Origin: Musicola paradisiaca NCPPB 2511 | GTDB taxonomy: Bacteria > Pseudomonadota > Gammaproteobacteria > Enterobacterales > Enterobacteriaceae | Direction: 5' to 3' | Assembly (NCBI RefSeq): GCF_000400505.1 | Contig: NZ_CM001857.1 | Coordinates: 1,228,532 to 1,292,531 of the forward strand | Length of the DNA stretch: 64,000 nt | Shown: positions 40,208-49,652 of the stretch, in pieces | Layout: every line of letters starts with the position of its first letter | How positions within the stretch are numbered: the stretch's first letter is position 1 | The notes under the pieces: generated by a model | Told to the model about the DNA's origin: nothing | Seen by the model: the letters and a program-made list of their open reading frames with translations, nothing else | The model's database searches: none | Program-made: the position numbers and the translations under genes

Positions 40208-41851
40208 ATGGCAAATCATCCACGTGCTGGCCAGCCAGCCCGACAGAGCGACCTGATTAATGTCGCACAGTTGACGTCCCAGTATTATGTGTTGCGCCCG
40301 GAGATTTCCAATCCGGCGCATGCGGTGAAGTTCGGTACCTCTGGTCATCGCGGCAGCGCAAGCCGCCACAGTTTCAATGAGGCGCACATTCTCGCCATTG
40401 CTCAAGCCATTGCTGAAGAGCGGAGCCGTCAGGGCGTTACCGGCCCTTGCTATGTCGGTAAAGATACCCATGCGTTGTCCGAGCCGGCGTTCATTTCAGT
40501 GTTGGAAGTGCTGACGGCGAACGGTGTGGATGTGGTGATTCAGCAGGACAATGGCTTTACGCCGACGCCTGCGGTGTCCAATGCCATTCTGGTGCATAAC
40601 CGTAACGGCGGCGCTCTGGCGGACGGTATTGTGATCACGCCGTCCCACAATCCGCCGGAAGACGGCGGCATCAAATATAACCCAACCAATGGCGGCCCGG
40701 CGGATACCCATCTGACCAGCGTTATCGAAAAGCGCGCCAATGCGCTGCTGGCGGATAATCTGCGCGAAGTGAAGCGTCTGACGCTGGATAAAGCTCGCCA
40801 GAGCGGGTATTTGCACGAGCAGGATCTGGTTCAGCCCTATGTCGAAGGGTTGACGTCGGTGGTGGACATGGCGGCAATCCAGCGTGCCGGTTTGAAACTG
40901 GGCGTCGACCCGCTGGGCGGTTCGGGTATCGCCTACTGGCAGCGCATCGCCGAGCATTACAAACTGGATCTGACGCTGGTCAACGACGCGGTGGATCAGA
41001 CGTTCCGTTTCATGACGCTGGATCACGACGGCGTGATCCGCATGGATTGCTCTTCCGGTTCGGCGATGGTGGGCTTGCTGTCGCTGCGTGACAAGTTTGA
41101 TTTGGCGTTCGCCAACGATCCGGATTATGACCGTCACGGCATCGTCACACCGGCCGGGTTGATGAATCCAAACCATTATCTGGCCGTGGCCATTGATTAT
41201 CTGTTCCGTCACCGTCCGCAGTGGGGCAGTGATGTCGCCGTCGGGAAAACGCTGGTGTCGAGCGCCATGATCGATCGCGTGGTGGCGGATTTGGGTCGCA
41301 AGCTGGTGGAAGTGCCGGTTGGCTTTAAGTGGTTTGTCGACGGTTTGTTTGATGGGAGCCTGGGTTTCGGCGGTGAAGAGAGCGCCGGGGCGTCGTTCCT
41401 GCGTTTCGACGGGAAACCGTGGTCGACCGACAAGGACGGCATCATTCTGTGCCTGCTGGCGGCCGAAATGACCGCCGTGACCGGTAAGAACCCGCAGCAG
41501 CACTATGATGCGCTGGCCGCACGTTTTGGTGCGCCGAGCTACAACCGCCTGCAAGCGTCGGCGACGCATGCCCAGAAAGCGGCGTTGTCCAAATTGTCGC
41601 CTGAACAGGTGGCGGCCAGTACGCTGGCCGGCGATCCGATCACCGCACGTTTGACGGCGGCGCCGGGTAATGGCGCGTCCATCGGCGGGCTAAAAGTGAT
41701 GACGGAAAACGGCTGGTTTGCCGCGCGTCCGTCCGGCACGGAAGAGGCGTATAAAATCTACTGCGAAAGTTTCCTGGGTGCCGAGCATCGCGAACGGATC
41801 GAAAAAGAAGCGGTGGAAATCGTCAGCGCCGTGCTGAGCAACGCGAAGTAA
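40208..41851 (+). CDS. pgm: Phosphoglucomutase (alpha-D-glucose-specific)
   Basis: Interconverts glucose-1-phosphate and glucose-6-phosphate, linking glycolysis with UDP-glucose, glycogen and surface polysaccharide synthesis. The 547-residue product has the phosphoserine loop [11 protein letters not shown] (about 145-155), metal-binding DPDYDRHG and the sugar-binding [10 protein letters not shown] and [10 protein letters not shown] motifs. AGGAAA precedes the ATG. A GGGCGCTG/CAGCGCCC hairpin (41871-41892) lies past the stop. Confidence 0.98.
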   Translation: MANHPRAGQPARQSDLINVAQLTSQYYVLRPEISNPAHAVKFGTSGHRGSASRHSFNEAHILAIAQAIAEERSRQGVTGPCYVGKDTHALSEPAFISVLEVLTANGVDVVIQQDNGFTPTPAVSNAILVHNRNGGALADGIVITPSHNPPEDGGIKYNPTNGGPADTHLTSVIEKRANALLADNLREVKRLTLDKARQSGYLHEQDLVQPYVEGLTSVVDMAAIQRAGLKLGVDPLGGSGIAYWQRIAEHYKLDLTLVNDAVDQTFRFMTLDHDGVIRMDCSSGSAMVGLLSLRDKFDLAFANDPDYDRHGIVTPAGLMNPNHYLAVAIDYLFRHRPQWGSDVAVGKTLVSSAMIDRVVADLGRKLVEVPVGFKWFVDGLFDGSLGFGGEESAGASFLRFDGKPWSTDKDGIILCLLAAEMTAVTGKNPQQHYDALAARFGAPSYNRLQASATHAQKAALSKLSPEQVAASTLAGDPITARLTAAPGNGASIGGLKVMTENGWFAARPSGTEEAYKIYCESFLGAEHRERIEKEAVEIVSAVLSNAK

Positions 41852-41870
41852 TTCCTGCTGGATGGTAGTC

Positions 41871-41892
41871 GGGCGCTGTATCGGCAGCGCCC
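41871..41892. terminator. Hairpin between pgm and the EamA gene
   Basis: An eight-pair GGGCGCTG/CAGCGCCC stem with a six-base loop between convergent genes. No T run follows on the plus strand. Confidence 0.45.
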
Positions 41893-41937
41893 GCTGTCGG
41901 ATGTGACGGATTCGCCGGTTCGTCAGTTCATCTCTCG

Positions 41938-42366
41938 TCAGCCGAGCGCAACCAACAGCGCGCCTGCCGAGATCAATGCAACACCCACGCCCGCCAACAG
42001 CGACACTTTTTCTCCCAACAGAATGACGGCCAGGATCACGGCAAACACCACGCTGAGCTTATCGATAGGGGCAACCTGCGCCACATTGCCGTTTTTCAAC
42101 GCCATGAAATAGAACAACCAGGACAGCGCGCCGGCCACACCGCTCAGAACGATAAACAACATGGCCTGGTGATTGGTCAGCACATCGCTGACCAGCGACA
42201 GCTTACCCTGAGCCACCACCACACCGACCAGAAACAGCGCCATGATCACGGCACGAACGGCGGTGGCGGTGTTGGCGTCCAATTGTTGCAGGCCTATCTT
42301 GCCAAACAGCGCCACCAGCGCGGCGCACAGCGCAGAAAGCAGCGCATAGAACAACCAGCTACTCAC
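41938..42366 (-). CDS. Half-size EamA/DMT-family transporter
   Basis: Inner-membrane protein of 142 residues with five predicted helices, from SWLFYALLSALCAALVALFG at the N-terminus to VSLLAGVGVALISAGALLV at the C-terminus, and a GEKV turn before the last helix. This is one EamA repeat; most DMT exporters have two. Related single-repeat proteins exist in enterobacteria, so it is probably a dimerising transporter. Substrate unknown. It occupies the interval where E. coli carries speF-potE between pgm and kdpE. Confidence 0.82.
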   Translation of the reverse strand: MSSWLFYALLSALCAALVALFGKIGLQQLDANTATAVRAVIMALFLVGVVVAQGKLSLVSDVLTNHQAMLFIVLSGVAGALSWLFYFMALKNGNVAQVAPIDKLSVVFAVILAVILLGEKVSLLAGVGVALISAGALLVALG

Positions 42367-42689
42367 ATGAATCCCCTAAGAAAATGATATCTGTTCGCAA
42401 ATGCTACGCCGATGCGGCAGCGGGCGCCAGTCTGTAAAAAAACGACGCGGTCGGTACCGGCGCCGGGCGGTTATGCTGTCAATTGCTGTACTTACGTCTA
42501 GTTACATTTATTAACCCAAAACGATAGATTGACACCGTAAATCTTTTCGGATTATGCCGCTGATGGCGGCGGTCTGCGCCTGCCTGGGATGTTCGACAAC
42601 AGTCTCGGTATGAGGCCGCCGCCGATGTTTCGTCTGTTCGTAAAGGCGACTCGTTGCCCGTCAGTCCTCTGAGAATAAGGAGAATATTG
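42367..42689 (+). promoter_or_regulatory. Promoter and structured leader of the 42690 gene
   Basis: Plus-strand TTGACA (42529-42534) and TTATGC (42552-42557) are separated by 17 bases, a good sigma-70 promoter. The inferred leader is about 125 nt and contains GGCGGCGG (42565-42572) complementary to CCGCCGCC (42616-42623), an eight-pair GC stem right at its 5' end. AAGGAG lies before the ATG. The minus strand of this stretch also carries the start of the EamA gene. Confidence 0.6.
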
Positions 42690-43526
42690 ATGAGAATTAC
42701 ATCGACGGCGTATAGCCAGCGTGTGATTTCTACGGTGAGTAATCAAAGCCGAGAGGCGACGTTTGCGCAGATGCTAAATAGCAAGGCGGAAGCATTAAAT
42801 CAGGGAACGGCGAAAGGGCGAACGGCAGAAAGCATTGCGGGTTCGGGCAATGATCTGTCGTTTGAGTCGATACAGAACAGCTTCGATGAATGGCTTGCCG
42901 AGCGGGAAGCGGCCGGTTTGCCTCAGGAGCGGCTGCAGCTTATTGCCGATTCTCGCGACACTTTTCTTAGCGTCGTGAAAAGGGCGCAGGAAGAGGGCGG
43001 GTATAGCGATCCCCAATCCTTTGTGAAGAGTCTCAGTGAAAACGAACTGAGCGCATTGCAACATACCCACATGGGGCTCACGGCATTGCATCCTGATGAG
43101 ATGAGCACTGAACAGGCATTTAACCTGTTGGTATCGATGAACCAGTCGCAGGATATCGACAGAGACGGGTATACGAACGTCGGCCATGAGTTTCCCATGA
43201 TGGTTTTCCCCCCCAGGGATGCGCCGCAATCGTTTAAAGATGCCTGGGAAGAGAGCACGAAAGATATGAGCTCCGACGATGTGGGTATGATGATGCTGAG
43301 CATGTGGATGTCGGTACAGGCTGCTTCGGTAACGCTCAATTCGGATGGTTCCCCCGGCCGGGTTTATGTGGATGGCACCCAACTGGACTATAAAGCGCTA
43401 GTAGATGGCGAACTGGAATCGACAATTAACAGTTACTCGTATCAGGAAACCGATGAGCAGCGCGAAAATGTGCTGCGCATGGTCGCGAACTATCAAGTAT
43501 TACGGGATCGTTTGATGACCGCCTGA
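42690..43526 (+). CDS. Unrecognised protein with EF-hand-like calcium loop
   Basis: I do not recognise this 278-residue protein. There is no signal peptide or membrane segment. The first 60 residues are rich in Ser, Thr, Asn and Gln (begins MRITSTAYSQRVISTVSNQS), a composition seen in type III-secreted and flagellar proteins but not diagnostic. Residues 155-160 read DIDRDG, followed by YTNVGHEF, close to an EF-hand or dockerin-like DxDxDG loop; a second acidic-loop-like NSDGSPGRVYVDG occurs at 217-229. The rest is mostly helical with many Met around 199-207 (GMMMLSMWM). AAGGAG precedes ATG 42690. Its own promoter and leader mark it as a genuine gene. Confidence 0.75.
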   Translation: MRITSTAYSQRVISTVSNQSREATFAQMLNSKAEALNQGTAKGRTAESIAGSGNDLSFESIQNSFDEWLAEREAAGLPQERLQLIADSRDTFLSVVKRAQEEGGYSDPQSFVKSLSENELSALQHTHMGLTALHPDEMSTEQAFNLLVSMNQSQDIDRDGYTNVGHEFPMMVFPPRDAPQSFKDAWEESTKDMSSDDVGMMMLSMWMSVQAASVTLNSDGSPGRVYVDGTQLDYKALVDGELESTINSYSYQETDEQRENVLRMVANYQVLRDRLMTA

Positions 43527-43548
43527 CGGCGCCAACTGCTGTCGGGAG

Positions 43549-44229
43549 CTAAGGCATAAAGCGGTAGCCGATGGCGGTTTCGGTAATAAAGTGACGGGGA
43601 CGCGCCGGGTCTTGTTCCAGTTTCTGGCGCAGATGGCCCATATAAATACGCAGGTAGTGGCTGTGCTCCACCGCATTCGGCCCCCATACCTGATTGAGCA
43701 ACTGGCGTTGGGTCAGCACCTTGCCGGGATTGGCAAGCAGGGTGGCCAGCAACCGGAACTCGATGGGGGTGAGATGGATCGCCTCATCGGCGCGGCTGAC
43801 CTGGCGATTGACCAGATCGACGGTGACATCGGAAAAGACGATCAGTGGCGAAGACTGCGGCGCAGTGCTGGCGCGACGCAGCGCGACCCGCACGCGGGCC
43901 AGCAATTCGCCGATGCCAAAGGGTTTGGTCAGATAATCTTCCGCGCCGGCGTCCAGCGCGTCGATCTTGTCCTGTTCATCGGTGCGGGCGGAAAGCACGA
44001 TAATTGGAATGGCGCTCCACTGGCGCAGATCGCGGATATAGTCGATACCGTCGCCGTCCGGCAGGCCCAGATCGAGAATAATCAGGTCGGGTTTGCGGGT
44101 CGCCGCCTCAATCAGGCCGCGTTGCAGGGTTTCGGCATCGAAAACACGGCACCCCTCGCTTTCCAGCGCGTTGCGCAAGAAGCGGCGGATCTCTCTCTCG
44201 TCTTCCACGATCAGTATGTTGGTCTGCAA
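43549..44229 (-). CDS. kdpE: KDP operon response regulator KdpE (TTG start)
   Basis: OmpR-family activator of kdpFABC, phosphorylated by KdpD on low potassium or osmotic stress. The 226-residue product has the receiver domain with phosphoacceptor D53 (ILDLGLPDGD), the K of LTKPFG, and a winged-helix domain ending HFITETAIGYRFMP. The TTG at 44229 gives a protein aligning with E. coli KdpE from its first residue and lies four bases after the kdpD stop; an ATG at 44247 inside kdpD would add six residues. A GGGGAG lies ten bases before the TTG. Confidence 0.9.
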   Translation of the reverse strand: MQTNILIVEDEREIRRFLRNALESEGCRVFDAETLQRGLIEAATRKPDLIILDLGLPDGDGIDYIRDLRQWSAIPIIVLSARTDEQDKIDALDAGAEDYLTKPFGIGELLARVRVALRRASTAPQSSPLIVFSDVTVDLVNRQVSRADEAIHLTPIEFRLLATLLANPGKVLTQRQLLNQVWGPNAVEHSHYLRIYMGHLRQKLEQDPARPRHFITETAIGYRFMP

Positions 44230-44233
44230 CGGT

Positions 44234-46966
44234 CTATGTCTCCCCATCCTCGGGTTCGATATCAGGCGGCGCGTTGAGCGGCAGGGTAAAGTGGAATACC
44301 GCACCGCCGGTGTCGGCAGAATTTGTCGTGTTGAGGTTATTGGCCCAAATACGGCCGCCGTGGATTTCGACAATCGCCCGGCAGATGGCGAGCCCCAACC
44401 CAACGCCCGGTATCGACGACTCTTTCTGCCCGCGAGCGAACTTGTCGAAGATAGCCTTCTCCTGCCCGGCCGGAATGCCGGGGCCGTTGTCTTTCACCTG
44501 CACTTCCAACTGTTCGCCGTCAACCGACGATGACACCGTCCGGGCCGACAGTGTGATGATCGCTTGTTCGCCGGCATATTTGATCGCATTTTCCAGCAAG
44601 TTGATCAGCACACGCTCGATCAGGCTGGCGTCGCAGTACACCAGCGTCATCTCCTGCGGCAACTGTAGCTGAATGGTATGGTTTGCCCACGAATTTTCCA
44701 ACTGTCGCAGCGCGCTTCCGGTTAATTCCTCCAGTGTTTGCCACTCTTTGCGCAGATGGAAACCGTCGGATTGGATGCGCGCCATATCCAGCAGATTATT
44801 CACCAAACGTGTGGTGTTGATGATTTGCTGACGGAGTTGATTCGCGTGCGGCGCATAGGGAGAGCCCGCCGACGCCAGATTGAGGGTGAGTATTTCCGCT
44901 TGCCCGAACAGCACCGTCAGCGGTGTACGCAAATCGTGGGACAACGCGGCCAGCAGTGAATTGCGCAACTGTTCCCGTTCGGCGTCCAGCCGGGCATTTT
45001 CGGTACTTTTCACCAGATAAAGACGCTCCAGCGCATTGGTGATCAATACCGTGAAGGTTTCCAGCATGCGCTGCTGTTCCGGGATCATTAACTGGCGGGC
45101 ATTACCCGGTTCGATGGCGATAACGCCAAATGCCTGCTGCGCCGTGACCAGCGGCAGCAACTGGTAGGGAACGCCGGGTAGCGTCGAGGTGCCGGCCCCC
45201 GCCGGTGTGGCATGGTCGTAACTCCAGCGGGCAATGGCGGGGTCAACGCTTAAGCGATCCGGTTCGTCCAGTGCCATGGGGTGCAGTTCATCATCCGGCG
45301 AGGCGTGGTCAGCAAGCAGAATGGCGATGCGCGCCTGAAAGGTGGTGCGCAGAAAATGGTGGCTGGCTTTGGCGATATCCTGCACGGACAGGCTGCGGTT
45401 CAGCGCTTTGGACATCTCGTACAGATGGCGGACGCGCTGTTCGCGGTAACGGGCGACACGGGCCTGATAGCGCACGCCTGCCGTGAGGTTGCCCACCAGA
45501 ATGCCGACGCTGAGCATCACCGCGAACGTCACCAGATATTGGGCGTCGGCAACGGCGAGGGTGCCTTTGGGCGCGACGAAGAACAGATCGAAACTGGCGA
45601 CGTTGAGTACCGCCGACAATACCGACGGCCAACGCCCATAGAACAGCGACACTACCACCACCGCCAACAGATAGAGCATCACCAGATTGACGGGCTCCAG
45701 CATCGCGAAGGGCGACCACAGCGCCAGCAGAGTGATCAGCGTGCACAAACCGATCGCGACCCCGCAGCCATAAAACTGCAACCGCCATTTGTCCACCAAG
45801 CTACGGGTGTCGGTGGCTTTGATGGCAGACAGCGGCCGTTCATTCTGTGTCGAGACCACCACCAAATCGAGATCCGGCCCTAGCCGGCCCAGCTTGTCGG
45901 CAAAGCGTTTCCGGCGCCAGCCGAACCCTGTCTCGCTGTGGCGGCCAATCACGATTTTGCTGAGATTGTGTTCGCGGGCGTAACGCAGCACGGCGCGCTC
46001 CGCATCCGGATCGGACAGCGTGGCGGTTTCCGCGCCCAGATCCTGCGCCAGTTTCAGCGCCCGCAGGATGGCGCGGCGCTGTGGTTCCGGCAGGCGGTGC
46101 AAACCGGGCGTTTCCACGTAGACCGCGTGCCAGACGCTACCCAATCGGGCAGCCAGCCGGGCCGCGGTACGCACCAATTTTTCATTGCCTTGCCCTTGGC
46201 CGATGCACAGTAAGATGGCATCGCGCGTATGCCAGACACGCTCCTTGCCCTGGCTGGCGCGCATCTGATCATCCACCCGGTCTGCCGTGCGGCGCAGCGC
46301 CAGTTCACGCAACGCGATCAGATTGCCCCGGCGAAAGAAATTTTCGATGGCGCGTTCCGCCTGAACCGGCAGATAAACTTTCCCCTCGTTTAATCGCTGG
46401 CGCAAATCATCCGGCGGCAGGTCGACCAGTACCACTTCGGTGGCCTCGTCAAAAATAGGGTCGGGCACCGTTTCCCGTACCCGGATGCCGGTAATGCCGC
46501 CGACGATATCATTCAGGCTTTCCAGATGCTGAACGTTGACGGTGGTGAACACATCAATACCTGCATCCAACAACTCCTGCACATCCTGCCAGCGCTTGGG
46601 ATGGCGAGAACCGCGCAAGTTACTGTGCGCCAGTTCGTCAATCAGGATCAGTGCCGGGCTACGGGCTAACGCGGCGTCCAGATCGAATTCGTGGTGATGA
46701 CGGCCGTGATGGCCGATACGCTTCATCGGCAACTGCGGCAGGCCATCCAGCAACGCAGCGGTTTCGCTGCGACCATGCGTTTCCACCACGCCGACCAGCA
46801 CATCCAGCCCCTGGGATTTTAGCCGCTGGGCCTCTTGCAGCATGGCGTAGGTTTTGCCCACGCCCGCACAGGCGCCAAAGAAAATCTTCAGTTTTCCGCG
46901 CGGTTGTTCGCCAATCTGGCTGAGCAACGTGTCCGGATCAGGGCGATGCTGTTCCTCTTCGGTCAT
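44234..46966 (-). CDS. kdpD: Sensor histidine kinase KdpD
   Basis: Membrane sensor of K+ and turgor that phosphorylates KdpE. The 910-residue product has an N-terminal KdpD domain with Walker A-like GACAGVGKT (31-39), a universal-stress-protein domain (about 250-375), four closely spaced membrane helices (about 400-500), a GAF-like region, and a kinase core with phosphohistidine in LLAALSHDLRTPL and ATPase N/G boxes (NLLENAIKYA, DNGPGIP, GVGLGLAICR). It is 14 bases downstream of kdpC, so the regulators are probably in one transcript with the pump. Confidence 0.97.
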   Translation of the reverse strand: MTEEEQHRPDPDTLLSQIGEQPRGKLKIFFGACAGVGKTYAMLQEAQRLKSQGLDVLVGVVETHGRSETAALLDGLPQLPMKRIGHHGRHHHEFDLDAALARSPALILIDELAHSNLRGSRHPKRWQDVQELLDAGIDVFTTVNVQHLESLNDIVGGITGIRVRETVPDPIFDEATEVVLVDLPPDDLRQRLNEGKVYLPVQAERAIENFFRRGNLIALRELALRRTADRVDDQMRASQGKERVWHTRDAILLCIGQGQGNEKLVRTAARLAARLGSVWHAVYVETPGLHRLPEPQRRAILRALKLAQDLGAETATLSDPDAERAVLRYAREHNLSKIVIGRHSETGFGWRRKRFADKLGRLGPDLDLVVVSTQNERPLSAIKATDTRSLVDKWRLQFYGCGVAIGLCTLITLLALWSPFAMLEPVNLVMLYLLAVVVVSLFYGRWPSVLSAVLNVASFDLFFVAPKGTLAVADAQYLVTFAVMLSVGILVGNLTAGVRYQARVARYREQRVRHLYEMSKALNRSLSVQDIAKASHHFLRTTFQARIAILLADHASPDDELHPMALDEPDRLSVDPAIARWSYDHATPAGAGTSTLPGVPYQLLPLVTAQQAFGVIAIEPGNARQLMIPEQQRMLETFTVLITNALERLYLVKSTENARLDAEREQLRNSLLAALSHDLRTPLTVLFGQAEILTLNLASAGSPYAPHANQLRQQIINTTRLVNNLLDMARIQSDGFHLRKEWQTLEELTGSALRQLENSWANHTIQLQLPQEMTLVYCDASLIERVLINLLENAIKYAGEQAIITLSARTVSSSVDGEQLEVQVKDNGPGIPAGQEKAIFDKFARGQKESSIPGVGLGLAICRAIVEIHGGRIWANNLNTTNSADTGGAVFHFTLPLNAPPDIEPEDGET

Positions 46967-46980
46967 GGCGGTTCCTTATC

Positions 46981-47556
46981 TCAGGGCTGTGGTTTGATCT
47001 GATCCAGCGCCAAATTCAACTCTACTACATTCACCACCGGCGCGCCGATAAAGGCCGGCATCGGTGTTTGGGTAGCGCGAGTGATTAATTGTTCGACCAC
47101 GGTTGTCGATAGACCACGCGCCTTAGCGATACGGTCTGCCTGATACTGCGCTGCTTGCGGCGAGATATGCGGGTCGAGGCCGCTGGCGGAAGCCGTGACC
47201 AAATCCACCGGCACCGGGGCGTCATTGTTCTGGCGTTGACGCCAGTTCTTGACGTTCTGGCCGATGGCCTGATCCAGCGCCGGGTTGCTGGTCGCCAGAT
47301 TACTGCCGCCGGACGCCAACGGGTTATAGGCGCTGTCCAGGGTCGCGGACGGACGCCCCTGGAAGTCGCCGTCGCGGCTGAAAGACTGGCCGATCAGTGC
47401 GGAACCGACGACCTTACCCTGCCGATACAACAAGGAACCGTTGGCCTGCGCCGGAAACCACCACTGGCCAAGGCCGGTGATCAGCAGCGGGTAAGCCACC
47501 CCGGTTATCAGTGTCATGAGCAGCAGCATGACCAGCGAAGAGCGAAGATAACGCAT
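46981..47556 (-). CDS. kdpC: Potassium-transporting ATPase subunit KdpC
   Basis: Accessory subunit of the Kdp K+ pump with one N-terminal membrane helix (about 8-30) and a periplasmic domain that promotes ATP and K+ affinity. The 191-residue product contains the conserved GSALIGQSF and [24 protein letters not shown] segments and [12 protein letters not shown]. It lies 15 bases after kdpB. Confidence 0.96.
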   Translation of the reverse strand: MRYLRSSLVMLLLMTLITGVAYPLLITGLGQWWFPAQANGSLLYRQGKVVGSALIGQSFSRDGDFQGRPSATLDSAYNPLASGGSNLATSNPALDQAIGQNVKNWRQRQNNDAPVPVDLVTASASGLDPHISPQAAQYQADRIAKARGLSTTVVEQLITRATQTPMPAFIGAPVVNVVELNLALDQIKPQP

Positions 47557-47571
47557 GATATGTCTCCTTAT

Positions 47572-49638
47572 TTACGCCACGCTGAGCGCCGTCAGCATGA
47601 GGTCGATCAACTTGATGCCCAGAAACGGCACCACCAGACCGCCGACGCCGTAAATCCACAGGTTGCGGCTGAGCAGCGCGGCGGCGCTCATCGGGCGATA
47701 GTCGATACCTTTTAGCGCCAGTGGGATCAGAAATACGATGATCAGCGCGTTGAAGATCACCGCCGACAGCATGGCGGAGGTCGGGGAGTGCAACTGCATC
47801 ACGTTCAGCGCATTAAGCTGCGGATAGGTGGCGGCGAAGGCGGCAGGAACGATGGCGAAATACTTGGCGACATCGTTGGCGATACTGAAGGTGGTCAATG
47901 ATCCGCGGGTCATCAGCATCTGTTTACCGATGTGCACCACCTCGATAAGCTTGGTGGGGTTGGAGTCCAGATCCACCATGTTGCCCGCTTCCTTGGCGGC
48001 CTGGGTACCGGAGTTCATCGCCACCGCGACATCGGCCTGCGCCAGCGCCGGGGCATCGTTGGTGCCGTCGCCGGTCATCGCTACCATGCGGCCCTCGGCC
48101 TGATACTGGCGGATCAGCGCCAGCTTGGCTTCCGGCGTGGCCTCCGACAGAAAATCATCCACGCCGGCCTCGGCGGCGATAGCGGCGGCGGTTAGCGGGT
48201 TATCGCCGGTGATCATCACCGTTTTGATCCCCATGTTGCGCAGTTCGGCGAAACGCTCCTTGATGCCGCCTTTGACGATATCCTTCAGCGCGACCACCCC
48301 CAGCACCTTGCGGCCTTCGGCGACCACCAGCGGCGTGCCGCCCTGACGCGCGACGTTGGCGACGCTCTCCTCTACGCTACTGGAAAAATGCCCTTGATTG
48401 GCCTCGATATAGCGGCGAATCGCGTCCACTGCGCCTTTGCGGATGGTGCGCCCCTGAACGTTGACGCCGCTCATCCGGGTTTGGGCCGAGAAGGGGACGA
48501 AGGTCGCGTCCAGATCCTGCAACGGGCGCTCGCGCAGATTGAAGCGTTGTTTAGCCAGTATCACAATGCTGCGGCCTTCCGGCGTTTCATCCGCCAGCGA
48601 CGCCAGTTGGGCCGCGTCCGCCAGCGCCTGTTCGCTGACCCCCGGCGCGGGCAGAAAGGCGGAGGCCTGACGGTTGCCTAACGTGATGGTGCCGGTTTTG
48701 TCCAGCAGCAGAACATCGATGTCGCCTGCGGCTTCCACCGCGCGGCCGCTGGTGGCAATCACGTTGGCGCTCAGCATCCGGCTCATCCCGGCGATACCGA
48801 TGGCCGACAGCAGGCCGCCGATGGTCGTGGGGATCAGGCACACCAGCAGTGCAACCAAAATAGTGACGCTGATCGTGGCGCCGTGGTGGTTGGCGAGCAC
48901 ACTGAACCAGGAGAATGGCGACAGTGTGGCGGTCACGAGCAGAAAAATGAGTGTCAGCTCCACCAACAGGATAGTCAGCGCGATCTCGTTAGGCGTTTTG
49001 CGCCGCCGGGCGCCTTCCACCATGGCGATCATCCGATCGATAAAGGTTTCGCCGGGATTGACGGAACACTGGATCACCAGCCAGTCCGACAGTACCCGGG
49101 TTCCGCCGGTCACTGAGGCGAAATCGCCGCCGGATTCACGGATCACCGGCGCAGATTCGCCAGTGATGGCGCTCTCGTCCACCGAAGCGCCGCCTTCCAG
49201 CACTTCGCCGTCGCAAGGGATCATCTCTCCAGCCCGCACGATCACCCAATCGCCTTTGCGCAAGGAATCGGCGGGGATTTTTTGACTGTCGGCGTGGGCT
49301 CGTGGTTCGCTGAGCTTGTTGGCCCAACTGGTTTTTTTCACGCCTTTCAGGGTTTCGGCCTGCGCCTTGCTACGCCCCTCGGCCAGTGCCTCGGCGAAAT
49401 TGGCGAACAGGACGGTAATCCATAGCCACAGGGCCACCAGCCCGGTAAACATGCCGTTACCTTCGGTCTGGCCGGCGAGGATCGCCAGCCAGATGCCGCT
49501 GGTGAGCAGGCTGCCCAGATAGACGATAAACATCACCGGGTTGCGCCACTGAGCGCGTGGGTCGAATTTTTTCACCGCATCCAGCAGCGCGTTGCGCACC
49601 AGTGCGGAATCAACGAGGGAAAGCTGTTTACGAATCAT
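47572..49638 (-). CDS. kdpB: Potassium-transporting P-type ATPase subunit KdpB
   Basis: Catalytic P-type ATPase subunit that drives K+ uptake through KdpA. The 688-residue protein has about seven membrane helices, TGESAPV (A domain, near 155-161), phosphorylation motif DKTGTIT near residue 310, the nucleotide-binding region and the hinge motif [22 protein letters not shown] near 515-535. Length is close to the 682 of E. coli. Gap to kdpA is 14 bases. Confidence 0.98.
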   Translation of the reverse strand: MIRKQLSLVDSALVRNALLDAVKKFDPRAQWRNPVMFIVYLGSLLTSGIWLAILAGQTEGNGMFTGLVALWLWITVLFANFAEALAEGRSKAQAETLKGVKKTSWANKLSEPRAHADSQKIPADSLRKGDWVIVRAGEMIPCDGEVLEGGASVDESAITGESAPVIRESGGDFASVTGGTRVLSDWLVIQCSVNPGETFIDRMIAMVEGARRRKTPNEIALTILLVELTLIFLLVTATLSPFSWFSVLANHHGATISVTILVALLVCLIPTTIGGLLSAIGIAGMSRMLSANVIATSGRAVEAAGDIDVLLLDKTGTITLGNRQASAFLPAPGVSEQALADAAQLASLADETPEGRSIVILAKQRFNLRERPLQDLDATFVPFSAQTRMSGVNVQGRTIRKGAVDAIRRYIEANQGHFSSSVEESVANVARQGGTPLVVAEGRKVLGVVALKDIVKGGIKERFAELRNMGIKTVMITGDNPLTAAAIAAEAGVDDFLSEATPEAKLALIRQYQAEGRMVAMTGDGTNDAPALAQADVAVAMNSGTQAAKEAGNMVDLDSNPTKLIEVVHIGKQMLMTRGSLTTFSIANDVAKYFAIVPAAFAATYPQLNALNVMQLHSPTSAMLSAVIFNALIIVFLIPLALKGIDYRPMSAAALLSRNLWIYGVGGLVVPFLGIKLIDLMLTALSVA

Positions 49639-49652
49639 GTTCTTTCTCCGGT

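Noticed and set aside
42624-42689. Sigma-28 or HrpL box before the orphan gene
   Set aside because: TAAA is present but no GCCGATAA-like -10, and no GGAACC/CCAC pair; the upstream sigma-70 promoter explains expression better.
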